A stretch of 64,000 bases of DNA from Leptotrichia sp. HSP-342 (GCF_041199995.1 NZ_CP165646.1:62001-126000); one strand, 5' to 3'; shown: positions 18,400-28,392, counted from the first letter of the stretch. Numbers and translations: made by a program. The notes: generated by a model not told the origin, from the sequence alone.

Positions 18400-21135
18400 A
18401 TGGAAGAAAAAAAAAGGAGATTAGATTTTATTGATATGATGAAAGGAGTATTAATAGTTTTAATGGTAATAGGACATACAAATTCTCCATATACGTCATT
18501 TATTTATTTATTTCATATGGGTGCTTTTTTTATAATATCAGGTTTTTTATATAATGATTCTAAATATACTATAAAAAGCTATATAAAAAAGCAAATAAAA
18601 GGATTATTGCTCCCTTATTTTGTCGTAAATATCTTATTTCTTATTTTTGCTAGAATAATAAATAAATTTTTAAAAATGAATGTATTTTTTAATATACCAA
18701 CTATAAAAAGTTTTTTATTATATTCTCAAAGAGTAGATATTGGAGATGCAACCTGGTTTTTATTAGTTTTATTCTATTCAAGCATATTATCAGCAATATT
18801 ATTAAAATGTAAGAAAAAAATAAATTTGAAGTATACTATTTTAGTATTATTTTTTATATCTGTTATTATTAACCAAAATAGAATTTTATTACCGTACATG
18901 TTAGATTTATCATTTTATGGAACTTTATATTTTTTAATTGGCTTTATTATAAAAGAATATAATATAATTAGTAGAATAGATAACAATGTATACATTTTTT
19001 TTATTTCAATTGGGATAATGTATTATTTTTTCAAAATAAGTTATATACCTATAAGTTGGGCAGGTAGAGATTTTAGAATGCCGTTTGATATTTTTATATG
19101 TTTATCAGGAACGTATTTAGTTTATCTTTTTTCTAAAATAATGATTAATCTAAATTTAGGAATTGAACAAATTAAACTCTTAGGAAGAAAAAGTTTGTCC
19201 ATAATGATTTTTCATTTTTTAGGTTTTAGGTTATGTTTTTATCTATTATATAATATGGGTTATGTTAATTTAAATCAAATATCAACTTTAATACTTGAAT
19301 CAAAATATCCATTTTGGCCGTTAGTTATTGTATTCGGTTTATTAATTAGTCTTGTAATAGACAATATGATTTCTTTAAGTAATAGAGCTTATTTAATTAT
19401 TTTAGGAAGAAAAATCATTTCAGAAAGTAAATTTAAGAGAAATATTAAAATTCAAATGAGATATTATAGTAATAATTCAATATTACTTTTAGTCATAGTA
19501 TTATTTATCTTTAATTTATGGGTACTTACTAAATTCAATTTTTTTATGTTTAATGATTATTCGATATTAAAAATAATAAAATATTCTTCTTTAAAAGAGA
19601 TATTATTTAATCAGTCGTCATCAACGGGCTTAATTTTTCTTAAATTTATATACGAACTATTTAAATTAAACTATGAATATCATCATTTAATTTTGTTATT
19701 TATACATATAATGACCTCTATAGGGGTATATAAATTATCTAAAAATTTATTTGAGAGTAAAAAAATAGCTTTTTATTCAGGAATAATTTTTGGAATGTGG
19801 CCAATATCAACAATGACTTTTTTATCGGATTCTTTTATACTTGATTTATTAGTTGGTTTTTTTTCAATTTTAATATTAAATATTTTTATAATTTTAGAGA
19901 ATAAATCTAAAAAAATGAAATTTTTATATTCTGGATTAATAATTATTTTATATTATTTAGGACTTAAATCAAAAGAAACGATAATAATTCTCCCATTGAT
20001 TTTATTAATATATGAAATATTAAAAAGTATAAAATATAAAAAAAATAAAGTATCATTTTTAACAATAATTCTTAATATAATAACAGTATTATGTTTAAAA
20101 ATGATATTAAGTTTAAAAGCTGCTAATATAATTTTTGATATTAAAAATTCTCATCATCATACTTTTAAAATAATAAATTTAATAAAAAATTTTTGTAAAT
20201 ATATTATTTTGTATTTTGATATAAATAATTCTTCATTTACTTATACGAAAGTCTCCTTTATTTCTTTATTTTTTATATTAATTATAATATTATTTTTACT
20301 TTATTATATTTTTATAAAAAAGGAAAATTATAGATATCAGATCATTTGGATAATTGGCAACATAGTAGTGGTATTAGTTCCAGTTTTATTTAATAGTGAG
20401 CAATATAAATTATATTTATATCTTCCATCTATTTTTTTGTCAATAATTTTTGCAATATTTTTTGAAAATATAATTAAAATTGTTAAATTAAAAATGAAGT
20501 ATGATATATTTATAGTTTTAGTATTTTTAATTATAGTTAATTTTTTTTACGGTGGAAGAGGCTTTAGAGACCATTGGAAACATTTGTCAATTAGAAATTA
20601 TAATTCATATAAAGCATTAGAGAAATTAAATATATCAGAAAATTCTATATCAAATTTTTACATAGATAATGTTATTTCTGAGGATAATGTATTTTCTCAT
20701 AGCTCAGATTCTATATTAAAAATGCTTTATGGAAAAAATATAAATGTAGAAATTAATTCAAAACAAAATTATGATTTAACAAAAGAGTACATGTATTTAA
20801 GTTATAATAATCTAAATGGTGATATAAAGGTAAAAAAATATATATTACCTAAGATAGATTCTGTCTCTCCTAATGAAATAAAAAAAGGAGTGAAATTTAA
20901 TTTGTATAATAATAAATCGGTTATTATTGTAGAAGGGTCTAATATTTTAAAGAATAGTAAATTAGTTATAAATAATACAGAATTATCTGATACAGTAGTA
21001 GCTGGGAAGATTATGACAGCATTTTTACCAAATAATTTTTATGATAAAACACAAATTTTACAATTAAGAATAAAAAATAAATATACTAACAACGTAGTTT
21101 ATTCTGAAAAAAAAGAAATAATTGTTAAAGATTAA
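18400..21135 (+). CDS. Acyltransferase-3 / GT-C-like / TIG-like fusion membrane protein
   Basis: This 911-residue protein appears to combine three modules. Residues 1-~340 are an acyltransferase-3 domain: RRLDFIDMMKGVLIVLMVIG, then GHTNSPY with its histidine, LFHMGAFFIISGFLY, and about ten membrane segments. From ~347 to ~760 a second polytopic unit carries GT-C-like text such as YYLGLKSKETIIILPL. The last ~95 residues, from about 816 (IDSVSPNEIKKG, VEGSNI), resemble an IPT/TIG immunoglobulin-like domain. Start ATG 18400 lies 8 bases after GGAGG; the ATG at 18385 overlaps that ribosome site. It could both O-acylate and glycosylate the glycan outside the membrane; that is inference from domain content. 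Confidence 0.75.
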   Translation: MEEKKRRLDFIDMMKGVLIVLMVIGHTNSPYTSFIYLFHMGAFFIISGFLYNDSKYTIKSYIKKQIKGLLLPYFVVNILFLIFARIINKFLKMNVFFNIPTIKSFLLYSQRVDIGDATWFLLVLFYSSILSAILLKCKKKINLKYTILVLFFISVIINQNRILLPYMLDLSFYGTLYFLIGFIIKEYNIISRIDNNVYIFFISIGIMYYFFKISYIPISWAGRDFRMPFDIFICLSGTYLVYLFSKIMINLNLGIEQIKLLGRKSLSIMIFHFLGFRLCFYLLYNMGYVNLNQISTLILESKYPFWPLVIVFGLLISLVIDNMISLSNRAYLIILGRKIISESKFKRNIKIQMRYYSNNSILLLVIVLFIFNLWVLTKFNFFMFNDYSILKIIKYSSLKEILFNQSSSTGLIFLKFIYELFKLNYEYHHLILLFIHIMTSIGVYKLSKNLFESKKIAFYSGIIFGMWPISTMTFLSDSFILDLLVGFFSILILNIFIILENKSKKMKFLYSGLIIILYYLGLKSKETIIILPLILLIYEILKSIKYKKNKVSFLTIILNIITVLCLKMILSLKAANIIFDIKNSHHHTFKIINLIKNFCKYIILYFDINNSSFTYTKVSFISLFFILIIILFLLYYIFIKKENYRYQIIWIIGNIVVVLVPVLFNSEQYKLYLYLPSIFLSIIFAIFFENIIKIVKLKMKYDIFIVLVFLIIVNFFYGGRGFRDHWKHLSIRNYNSYKALEKLNISENSISNFYIDNVISEDNVFSHSSDSILKMLYGKNINVEINSKQNYDLTKEYMYLSYNNLNGDIKVKKYILPKIDSVSPNEIKKGVKFNLYNNKSVIIVEGSNILKNSKLVINNTELSDTVVAGKIMTAFLPNNFYDKTQILQLRIKNKYTNNVVYSEKKEIIVKD

Positions 21136-22070
21136 ATAGAGTTTTCTTAATACCGAGTATAATTTAAGGTTATGGTTGATATCTTGTATAGATAATAGGG
21201 TAAGATAAATAGAGTTTATATTATCTCAAAATATATACAAACATCTGAAAATTATTTTAATATCATAGATTGTAAATATATTTTTAGAGAATAAAATATT
21301 TAAGTTATAATATTAAAAGGAGTAAATTAATATGGAAAAATATAATCAATTTGAAATTTTTAGATTTTTGGGAAGTTTAGCTGTAATTTTTTCTCATGTA
21401 TCGTATAATATGCAAATTCCAAGACTTTTAAAATCAGGACCTGCATGGGTATTTTTCTTTTTTTTATCTTTCAGGATTTCTATTAGCATACAGATATATA
21501 GATTCTTCTGATTTTAATATCTTAGATTTTTATAAAATAAGAATTTTTAAATTTTATCCAATTTATTTTTTTCATTATTATTAATACTATTATCATCAAA
21601 GATTAAATAGGATATTATATATAATATTCTTTTGATTCAGTCATGGTTTTTTACTAAACCATTAACTTATAATTTATCAACATGGTATTTATCAGCATTA
21701 TTTTTATTATTTCCAATTTTTTTACACTTATTAAAAACTAAATATTTTATTTGGATAGTTTTATTAGTTAATATATATACTTGTTATTTTTTTAATTATC
21801 TAGTTAAATTTACTATTAATGGAAACGGTTATATATTAGAGATAATATATTATAATCCTATAATGCATATAAGTTCTTTTATCTTGGAATGTTAATGTAT
21901 GATAGAATTAGAGTTTTTCAAAAACGAAGAATATATTCAATTTTTGTTATAATTAATATTTTATTTTTATTCATAATCTATCAAAACCTTAAGGTTATTT
22001 TTAATCCTTTAATGACTCTATCTTTTTCTCCATTGATAATATGTCTTTTTCTTGATAATGGTATAGTGAG

Positions 22071-23356
22071 TCACGACAAACGTACGAAAAAAATCTAAAA
22101 AAAAGGTATAATATTACTGAGATATTTTATGAAAGAAGCTGGTAAAAATGTCGGAAAATAACCAAAACCTAAAAGAATTGTTAATATATATTACTCAAAT
22201 AGAGGACAAGCGACAGGCTTCAAAAATAAAACACAAGTTAAGTGACATTGTTGTGATTACTCTTTTTGGTATACTTGCGAATGTTGAATATCGGGAAGAG
22301 GTTGAGGAATTTGGGAAACTGTATCTTAAAACATTAAAAAGATACTTGGAGCTGCCAAACGGAGTTCCTTCGCATGATACTATTCAAAGAGTCATGGCTA
22401 CAATAGAGCCTGAAGTTACAGAAGTTCTTTTGACAAAATGGATGGAGTTAAAAATTTCTGGGGAAGATAAAAAAATAAGAAAAATATTGAATATTGATGG
22501 GAAATTTTTAAACGGAATGAAGAATAAAAACAACAGCCCATTAGACATAGTATCTGCGTATTCCAAAGAAGATGGAATCTGCTATTCACAAGTGGCGGTT
22601 GAAGGAAAAGGAAATGAAATAGAAGCGATATTACGTTTGCTTGATAAAATCTTAGTAAAGGAATGTATAGTTACAATAGATGCGATAGGAACTCAGAAAG
22701 AAATCATAAAAAAGATAGGAAAGAAGAAGGGCTATTCTGTTTCCAGGTAAAAGGGAACCAGAAGACTTTAAAAGAAGATATAGAATATTACTTTGCTAAC
22801 AAGGGATTCAGAAAAAAATTAAAGAAAGAAGGAATGTACAGCAGGAAAACAGAAAAGCAAAGGGGTCGACTGGAAACTAGGGAATATTACTATACTGAAG
22901 AAACAGAATGGCTTATTAAAAGAAATAAGGAATGGAAGGAAGTAAAAGGGATAGGTGCATCAATTTTAACAACAGAAGAAAATGGAAAAAAGCAGGAACA
23001 GAAAAGGTATTACATAACGAATATAGCAGGGGGAGTGGAAGAATTTGTAAGAGCAGTAAGAGGACATGGGCAATAGAAAGCTATCACTGGATACTGGATG
23101 TGACATTCAGAGAAGATGCAAGCAGGACATTGAACAAAAATGCGGCAAGAAACTTAAATATTGTAAGGAAATTAACAATCTCAATACTGGAAGAACTGCC
23201 GTTCAGAAAGAAATTTAGCAGAAGGATAAAGAGACATATCATATCATTAGATGTAAGAAGATATTTAAAATTATTTTTTGATATATAGAAATGCTGTTGT
23301 TAAAAAAATGGATAAATATAAAGAAATAGTTTAAAATATTCATGCGTTTGTCGTGA
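22071..23356 (+). mobile_element. ISAs1-family insertion sequence
   Basis: The element is about 1286 bp, bounded by 12-bp inverted repeats TCACGACAAACG (22071-22082) and CGTTTGTCGTGA (23345-23356). The flanks carry TAGTGAG at 22064-22070 and 23357-23363. With a one-base boundary ambiguity this gives an 8-bp duplication (ATAGTGAG), typical for ISAs1. It sits inside the acyltransferase pseudogene. The transposase inside is frameshifted, so the copy is probably immobile on its own. Confidence 0.92.
22148..23288 (+). pseudogene. ISAs1-family transposase, two frameshifts
   Basis: Three consecutive frame segments make one transposase. The first (22148 to ~22735) has ASKIKHKLSDIVVITLFGIL and the first catalytic aspartate in LNIDGKFLNG, then TIDAIGTQKEI. 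The second frame, to ~23070, begins FCFQVKGNQKTLKEDI. The third has AIESYHWILDVTFREDASR, holding the catalytic glutamate. Each step is equivalent to a one-base loss, near 22735 and 23065. No slippery heptamer with a downstream pseudoknot was obvious, so I read these as damage rather than programmed frameshifting. Confidence 0.85.
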
Positions 23357-23630
23357 TAGTGAGTAAATTATTATCAAATAAATTTTTTATTTGTCTAGGG
23401 AGTTTGAGTTATTCTATGTATATTTTACATATACCTGTATTTTATATATTCTCAAAATTTGTAAAAATAGATTCTAGTAAGAATTTGTGTATTTATTTGA
23501 TAATAGTAATTTTATCATCAAATTTAACAAAATATTTAATTGAAAATAGATTTTATAAATATTTATGTAAAAAATATTTGAAAAGTAGATAAGCAAAGAT
23601 ATTAGCTTTAAAATGAAGGGATAAGAAATA

Positions 23631-24485
23631 ATGAAAATACTATTAACTGGCTCTAACGGCCAATTAGGATATGACTTTCAAAAACTATTTGACAATCTAA
23701 ATATAAAATATATAGCAACTGATTATCAGGAACTAGATATAACAAGTGAAGAAAATTTAGAAAAGTTTTTTGAAAAAAATAATGATTTTACACACATAAT
23801 AAATTGTGCTGCGTATAATGATGTAGATAAAGCAGAAACTGATGATAAAGTTTTTTTACTAAATGAACAAGCACCAAAAAAATTAGAAAAATTTTCTAAA
23901 AGAATAGGTGCAATTTTTGTAACTTATTCAACTGATTTTGTCTTTGATGGAAAAAAAGGGGGAAATTATACAGAAAATGATACTCCTTCTCCTATATCTA
24001 ATTATGGACTTTCAAAAGCAAATGGTGAAAAATTAACTTTAGATACTTATGAAAAATCTTTTGTAATACGAACATCATGGGTATTTGGAAAAGCTAACAA
24101 TAATTTTAATACACAGGTCATCAACTGGAGCAAAACTCGTGATAAATTAAGTATTGTTGATGATCAGATTTCCGCACCTACTTATTCAAAAGATTTGGCA
24201 GAATTTTCATGGAAATTGATACAAACTGAACAGTTTGGATTGTATCATATTACAAATAATGGAATTGCCAGCAAATATGAACAGGCAAAATATGTGCTTG
24301 AAAAAATAGGTTGGAAAGGGACTATTGAAACTGCGAAAACAGAAGATTTCAATCTTCCTGCCAAAAGACCACATTTTTCAAAATTATCTTCTGAGAAGGT
24401 GGAAAAACTTCTTGGAGAAAAAATTCCAGACTGGAAAAGTGGAATTGACAGGTATTTAGAGGAAATGAAAATAATCAAAAAATAA
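23631..24485 (+). CDS. rfbD: dTDP-4-dehydrorhamnose reductase
   Basis: This 284-residue short-chain dehydrogenase performs the last step of dTDP-L-rhamnose synthesis. The nucleotide-binding loop GSNGQLG lies at 7-13, and the catalytic pair Y125 and K129 is in NYGLSKANGE. CAAYNDVDKAE and YSTDFVFDG are family text. Start ATG 23631 follows AAGGGATAAGAAATA. It closes the polysaccharide locus and ends in a strong terminator. RmlC and RmlB are not in the window. Confidence 0.93.
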   Translation: MKILLTGSNGQLGYDFQKLFDNLNIKYIATDYQELDITSEENLEKFFEKNNDFTHIINCAAYNDVDKAETDDKVFLLNEQAPKKLEKFSKRIGAIFVTYSTDFVFDGKKGGNYTENDTPSPISNYGLSKANGEKLTLDTYEKSFVIRTSWVFGKANNNFNTQVINWSKTRDKLSIVDDQISAPTYSKDLAEFSWKLIQTEQFGLYHITNNGIASKYEQAKYVLEKIGWKGTIETAKTEDFNLPAKRPHFSKLSSEKVEKLLGEKIPDWKSGIDRYLEEMKIIKK

Positions 24486-24486
24486 T

Positions 24487-24536
24487 AAAAAGGAATATCC
24501 TTCTATGAATTAATTAGAAAGATATTCCTTTATTTT
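24487..24536. terminator. Bidirectional intrinsic terminator between rfbD (+) and birA (-)
   Basis: An 11-bp perfect stem, AAAGGAATATC (24489-24499) with GATATTCCTTT (24521-24531), is extended by TTCTA/TAGAA inside. A T-rich run follows on the + strand, and A-rich sequence on the other side gives a T-run on the - strand. It lies between two convergent genes. Confidence 0.85.
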
Positions 24537-25243
24537 TATATAACTTTAAATTCCAGCGAGGCAAATTTTAATTCATCACTATCTCCTTTAGCAATTAAAG
24601 AGATATTTCCTCTTCTGTCTACACGTAGGAATTTGTATTCTTTATCTAAAAATTTTCCATTTTGCTTGATTACTATTTTTTTATCTTTTAGGTAATTGTT
24701 TTCATTTACAACTGTTAATATATTTTCCCATTTTCTGTTAAGACTGTGAAATTCATTTTCAAAGGCTGATACTACATCTTCTATTATATTTTGTACTGAA
24801 TAAATTTTTCCAGTAATTTCTACAAGTGAAATGGCTTTTTCCCGAAACATCCCAAAATCAGTATTATTAATGTTTATCCCAATTCCTACTATTATGTGTT
24901 CTCTTACTTTTTCGCATAGAATCCCACATATTTTTTTATTTTCATAATAAATATCATTTGGCCATTTAAAAGTCAGTTTTTCATTACTTTTTATATAGTT
25001 TTTAAGAACTTCATAAACAATATAGCCAGTAAAAATTGTTATTTTTTCGTCTAATTCAGAATTATTATCTGCAACAGCGAAGGAAAAAAGCGCAGCTCCT
25101 TCATTTGAAATCCATACGCTATCTCTTTTTCCTCTCCCATCTGTCTGTTTTTTTGCTACTATTACTTCAAATTCTTCTATTCTTAATTGCCGTCTTAAAT
25201 AAGTGTTTGTTGAATTTATTTCATCAAAAAATTTAAATTTCAA
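24536..25243 (-). CDS. birA: Biotin-[acetyl-CoA-carboxylase] ligase, no repressor domain
   Basis: This 235-residue biotin protein ligase should attach biotin to the carboxyl carrier protein. It starts straight with FDEINSTNTYLRRQL and therefore lacks the N-terminal helix-turn-helix of bifunctional BirA. The biotinyl-AMP loop is GRGKRDSVWIS, followed by KWPNDIYYENKKICGILCE and IVGIGININ. The start is TTG 25243, six bases from AGAGGG on the - strand; no ATG is available in a suitable place. It lies downstream of the DAK2-DegV gene in the same direction. Confidence 0.9.
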   Translation of the reverse strand: MKFKFFDEINSTNTYLRRQLRIEEFEVIVAKKQTDGRGKRDSVWISNEGAALFSFAVADNNSELDEKITIFTGYIVYEVLKNYIKSNEKLTFKWPNDIYYENKKICGILCEKVREHIIVGIGININNTDFGMFREKAISLVEITGKIYSVQNIIEDVVSAFENEFHSLNRKWENILTVVNENNYLKDKKIVIKQNGKFLDKEYKFLRVDRRGNISLIAKGDSDELKFASLEFKVI

Positions 25244-25293
25244 AGATATCCCTCTTTCTGCTTATCTGCTTTTAAAATTTAATTTTATAGTTA

Positions 25294-27798
25294 TTAACTC
25301 AGTCTTGGGAATATAAATATTCCATAAACTGGGCCTGCATGGGCTCCAATTACTGCTCCAATTTCTCTGTTTAATATTAATGAACTTACTTTTGGATTAT
25401 TTTCCACTTCTGAATAAATTCTTACTACATTTTCAAGTTCTGTTGGAGTTCCTCCCCAGCCACTCATAAGAACGACACTTTGTTTTTTACTTTCACGCTC
25501 AATGTATTTTTCAATGTATTTTTGTGCATTGCGTTCACCTAGAACTTTTTTCTCAACAGTAACTTCTCCTTGATTTATTGTAAGAATAGGCTTCATATTT
25601 AATGCACCCGCGATTGTTGAACTTGCCTTTCCGATTCTTCCACCTTTTTCAAGATATTTCAAGTCTGGAATAATCATAAGAAGTTTTCCTTTGTTTCTAA
25701 AGTTGTTTACCCAGTTGATGATTTCAGTAAAGCTTTCACCTCTTATAGATTTTCCTGCAGCACCTAATACAAGGAATCCCTGCAGCAATGAAGCTCCTAA
25801 ACTGTCAATCAGTTCGATATCATTTTCTCTATTTGTCAAGCTTCTTCCAACCTTAGCAGCTTGTATTGTCCCACTTAGTTTTGAAGATGGGTGAATTGAG
25901 ATAATTTTTTTATATCCTTTTTCAAATAGTTTGTTGTAGGCATTTAAAAAGTCCTGTGGCGATGGCTGTGATGTTTTTATTGTTGCATCATTGTTAAGCA
26001 TTTCGTGCCAAAATTCAGACTTTGTAATCTCTATTCCATCTCTATAAAGTTCACCATTTATATCAATTTTCAAAGGCACAATTTTTATTGGTAGCCCTTC
26101 AATGTCTTCATATGTCAAGTCTGATACAGAATCTGTCAAAATAGCTATTTCAGGCATATTAGGGTCTTTATTTTCAATGTATAGGTAATAATAGTAATTT
26201 TCCTGATTTCCATTAATAATAGCAGTCTTTATTCCAGATAATTTTTCTTCAATATTTTTTTGTGATTCTTCATCTTTTTCATTTCCACTTACTACAACAG
26301 CTGTTATTGTATTTTTAGTTACTAAATCAGCTAATATTGTGTCTGTAATATCCTTTAATGATTTTTTTGCATATTTTATTTTTCCATTTACAAGTGCTAT
26401 AAAATCATCTTTTGTTATTGTCAAGTCTTCTACTTTCGTATCTCTTACAGCTTTTGTAATTTCCACAGAATAGTTTCTTGCAGCAGATTCTTTTACTTCA
26501 TCGATGTCGTTTTCTTTATTTTTTAAGAAATAATATCCATCAAGCATTGTCTTGGTATCTAGAACCATTACTGTTTTTTGAGATTTTTCAGCTGCCATTT
26601 TAGCTGTTGTAATGACATTTTTATTATTTGGCAAGACATAAACGTTTTCTTTTTCAGTTTTGTCAATTGCATTTAATATTTCCTGAACACTTGGATTTTT
26701 ACTTTGCCCTCCAAGAATTACAACATCTGCACCGATTTTTAAAAATTCATCTTTCAAGTTTTCAGAATCAGCCAAAATTACAAACGCAGATTTTGTTTTA
26801 TCAATTTTCGGATTTACAAAGATTTTAGCTTCATCCCGTTCACTAAAAATTTGAAGATTATCGTGCTGTAATTTCATATTTTCTATCTTCATTTTTTCAA
26901 GAGGCCCATATTCAAGCGCTATTTCCATTGCTTTTCCAGGATGGTTGGTATGAATGTGAGTTTTGAACTTTTTAGAAGTTTGTGCAAACACTGCAGAATC
27001 TCCTAATTCAAGTACACGCTTTTTATATTCTTCTGTGTCAAAGTCTCCGTTTAGGATAATGTATTCTGTACAATATTGAAAATGTATGCTTTCAGGATCG
27101 TGATCAATATTTGCTATTGTTTTGTCAAATTCATTTTCTTTTACTTGAGACTTTTGTAATTCAACCAGCAGATTCAGTTCTGTTGCAACTTTATAAAATC
27201 CTTCAAAAAAGAAAAATAGCCCTTTTCCTCCAGCATCAACTACTCCAGCCTCTTTTAATTTTGGCAGTAGTTCAGGCGTTTCTTCTACCGCTTTTTCTCC
27301 AGCCACAACAATTTCTCTTAGAAATTCTACTAAATCTTCAAATTTATCTGCACATTCCATAGCTTTTTCAGAAATTTTTCTAATAACTGTCAAAATTGTT
27401 CCTTCTATAGGTTCACTTACAGCGCTATAAGCAGTTTCCTTGGCACTTAAAAGAGCTTCGGCAACATCTTTTGGAAGTAATTTAACTTTATCTCCAATAC
27501 CTTTTAAAAATCCTGTAATTACTTGTGATAAAATTGTTCCAGAATTTCCTCTAGCTCCCATTAATACAGCCTCTTCAACTACTTCTATTAATTCAGGCAT
27601 TTTTATTTTATCGTCTGTTTTTTCTTCCAGATCATTTATCATTGAATTCAATGTCATTGACATATTGCTTCCTGTATCTCCGTCGGGCACAGGATAAACA
27701 TTTAGTTCGTTTAATAGTTCCTCATGTTTTGTAACCCATTTTCCTCCGCCAATGAATACTAGTTTTAGTCTCTTGGCATCTAGATATTTTATTGCCAT
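25294..27798 (-). CDS. Fatty acid kinase-like fusion: DAK2 (FakA/YloV) plus DegV (FakB)
   Basis: This 834-residue cytosolic protein joins two normally separate parts. The N-terminal DAK2/DhaL-type ATP-binding domain has LNVYPVPDGDTGSNMSMTL (from ~31) and VDAGGKGLFFFFEGF (near 200). FakA-type middle domains follow to ~545. From ~549 a full DegV domain begins, IAILTDSVSDL, with TSQPSPQDF, HPSSKLSGT and a C-terminal AHAGPVYGIF. In Firmicutes FakA phosphorylates a fatty acid presented by a separate DegV-family FakB. Here both would be one chain. Start ATG 27798 follows AGGAGG. Function in this organism is inferred from the family. Confidence 0.88.
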   Translation of the reverse strand: MAIKYLDAKRLKLVFIGGGKWVTKHEELLNELNVYPVPDGDTGSNMSMTLNSMINDLEEKTDDKIKMPELIEVVEEAVLMGARGNSGTILSQVITGFLKGIGDKVKLLPKDVAEALLSAKETAYSAVSEPIEGTILTVIRKISEKAMECADKFEDLVEFLREIVVAGEKAVEETPELLPKLKEAGVVDAGGKGLFFFFEGFYKVATELNLLVELQKSQVKENEFDKTIANIDHDPESIHFQYCTEYIILNGDFDTEEYKKRVLELGDSAVFAQTSKKFKTHIHTNHPGKAMEIALEYGPLEKMKIENMKLQHDNLQIFSERDEAKIFVNPKIDKTKSAFVILADSENLKDEFLKIGADVVILGGQSKNPSVQEILNAIDKTEKENVYVLPNNKNVITTAKMAAEKSQKTVMVLDTKTMLDGYYFLKNKENDIDEVKESAARNYSVEITKAVRDTKVEDLTITKDDFIALVNGKIKYAKKSLKDITDTILADLVTKNTITAVVVSGNEKDEESQKNIEEKLSGIKTAIINGNQENYYYYLYIENKDPNMPEIAILTDSVSDLTYEDIEGLPIKIVPLKIDINGELYRDGIEITKSEFWHEMLNNDATIKTSQPSPQDFLNAYNKLFEKGYKKIISIHPSSKLSGTIQAAKVGRSLTNRENDIELIDSLGASLLQGFLVLGAAGKSIRGESFTEIINWVNNFRNKGKLLMIIPDLKYLEKGGRIGKASSTIAGALNMKPILTINQGEVTVEKKVLGERNAQKYIEKYIERESKKQSVVLMSGWGGTPTELENVVRIYSEVENNPKVSSLILNREIGAVIGAHAGPVYGIFIFPRLS

Positions 27799-27833
27799 TA
27801 TTTCCTCCTAAAAAATAATTTTTTCTTTTTATG

Positions 27834-28328
27834 TTATTTGACATTTGCCAAAAATTTTTGAAATAAATTTTCTCTTTTTAAGATAGTTTCTATGAACTCC
27901 CTTACAGCACCTTCTCCACCATTTTTCGTAGAAATAAAATCAGCAATTATTTTTGCCTCATTTACTCCATCTAGGGGTGTTCCTGAAAAACCAGATTTTT
28001 TCATGATTTTTATATCATTCAGATCATCACCCATATAGGCAATTTCTTCTTTTTGAAGACCTGATATTTGCATTATTTCATCTAGAATAACAGTTTTTTC
28101 TGAAATACCTTGATATAGGTATTTTATGTTTAATTTTTTGGCACGCTTTTTTAACAGTTCAGATTCTGCACCTGTAATAATTCCAAATTCAATGCCTAAT
28201 TTTTGAGCATTTAAAATAGCGTAACCGTCTTTTACATTGAATTTCTTTAATTCTTCTCCGCTATTTCCAAGGTAGATACCGCCATCAGTAAGTGTTCCAT
28301 CTACATCCAGTAAAATTAATTTTATCAT
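27834..28328 (-). CDS. kdsC: 3-deoxy-D-manno-octulosonate-8-phosphate phosphatase (KdsC-type HAD)
   Basis: This 164-residue HAD phosphatase of the small KdsC/YrbI class has the nucleophile motif LLDVDGTLTDG (D8, D10), ITGAES, an AKKLNIKYLYQG region and GDDLNDI. It should release Kdo from Kdo-8-phosphate for lipopolysaccharide core synthesis, a marker of an outer membrane. Start ATG 28328 follows GGAG. It begins the minus-strand group kdsC, DAK2-DegV, birA and has its own promoter just upstream. Confidence 0.88.
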   Translation of the reverse strand: MIKLILLDVDGTLTDGGIYLGNSGEELKKFNVKDGYAILNAQKLGIEFGIITGAESELLKKRAKKLNIKYLYQGISEKTVILDEIMQISGLQKEEIAYMGDDLNDIKIMKKSGFSGTPLDGVNEAKIIADFISTKNGGEGAVREFIETILKRENLFQKFLANVK

Positions 28329-28362
28329 TTTTTCTCCATTTTTTATTTTACAGTTTACTAGT

Positions 28363-28392
28363 ATTATACCATAATATATATTTATTATTCAA
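28363..28392 (-). promoter_or_regulatory. Promoter of the kdsC group
   Basis: Read on the minus strand, TTGAAT (28392-28387) and TATAAT (28368-28363) are separated by 18 bases, about 35 bases from the kdsC start. It is a good sigma-70-type match by eye. The rest of the 28329-28704 gap holds the palindrome at 28458 and AT-rich sequence with no gene. Confidence 0.6.

Larger units (their letters stand above)
21332..23592 (+). pseudogene. Acyltransferase-3 gene, multiply frameshifted and interrupted by an ISAs1-family element
   Basis: Reading starts at ATG 21332 after AAAAGGAG with FEIFRFLGSLAVIFSHVSYN, a clear acyltransferase-3 N-terminus. Restoring the frame requires several lesions. An extra T near 21470 breaks FFFLSGFLLAYR, a base is lost near 21570, TAG at 21608-21610 is in frame, and a base is lost near 21886 (FILGMLMY). 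After LDNGIVS the gene is cut by the insertion sequence and resumes at 23357 with SKLLSNKFFICLGSLSYSMYILH, ending at 23592. Removing the element joins the two halves exactly. The gene was probably a second glycan acetyltransferase of the locus, now dead. Confidence 0.85.

Noticed and set aside
22148-23288. Programmed frameshifting of the IS transposase
   Set aside because: The two shifts are not at slippery A-rich heptamers with an obvious stimulator, and ISAs1 transposases are normally single-frame; damage is simpler.
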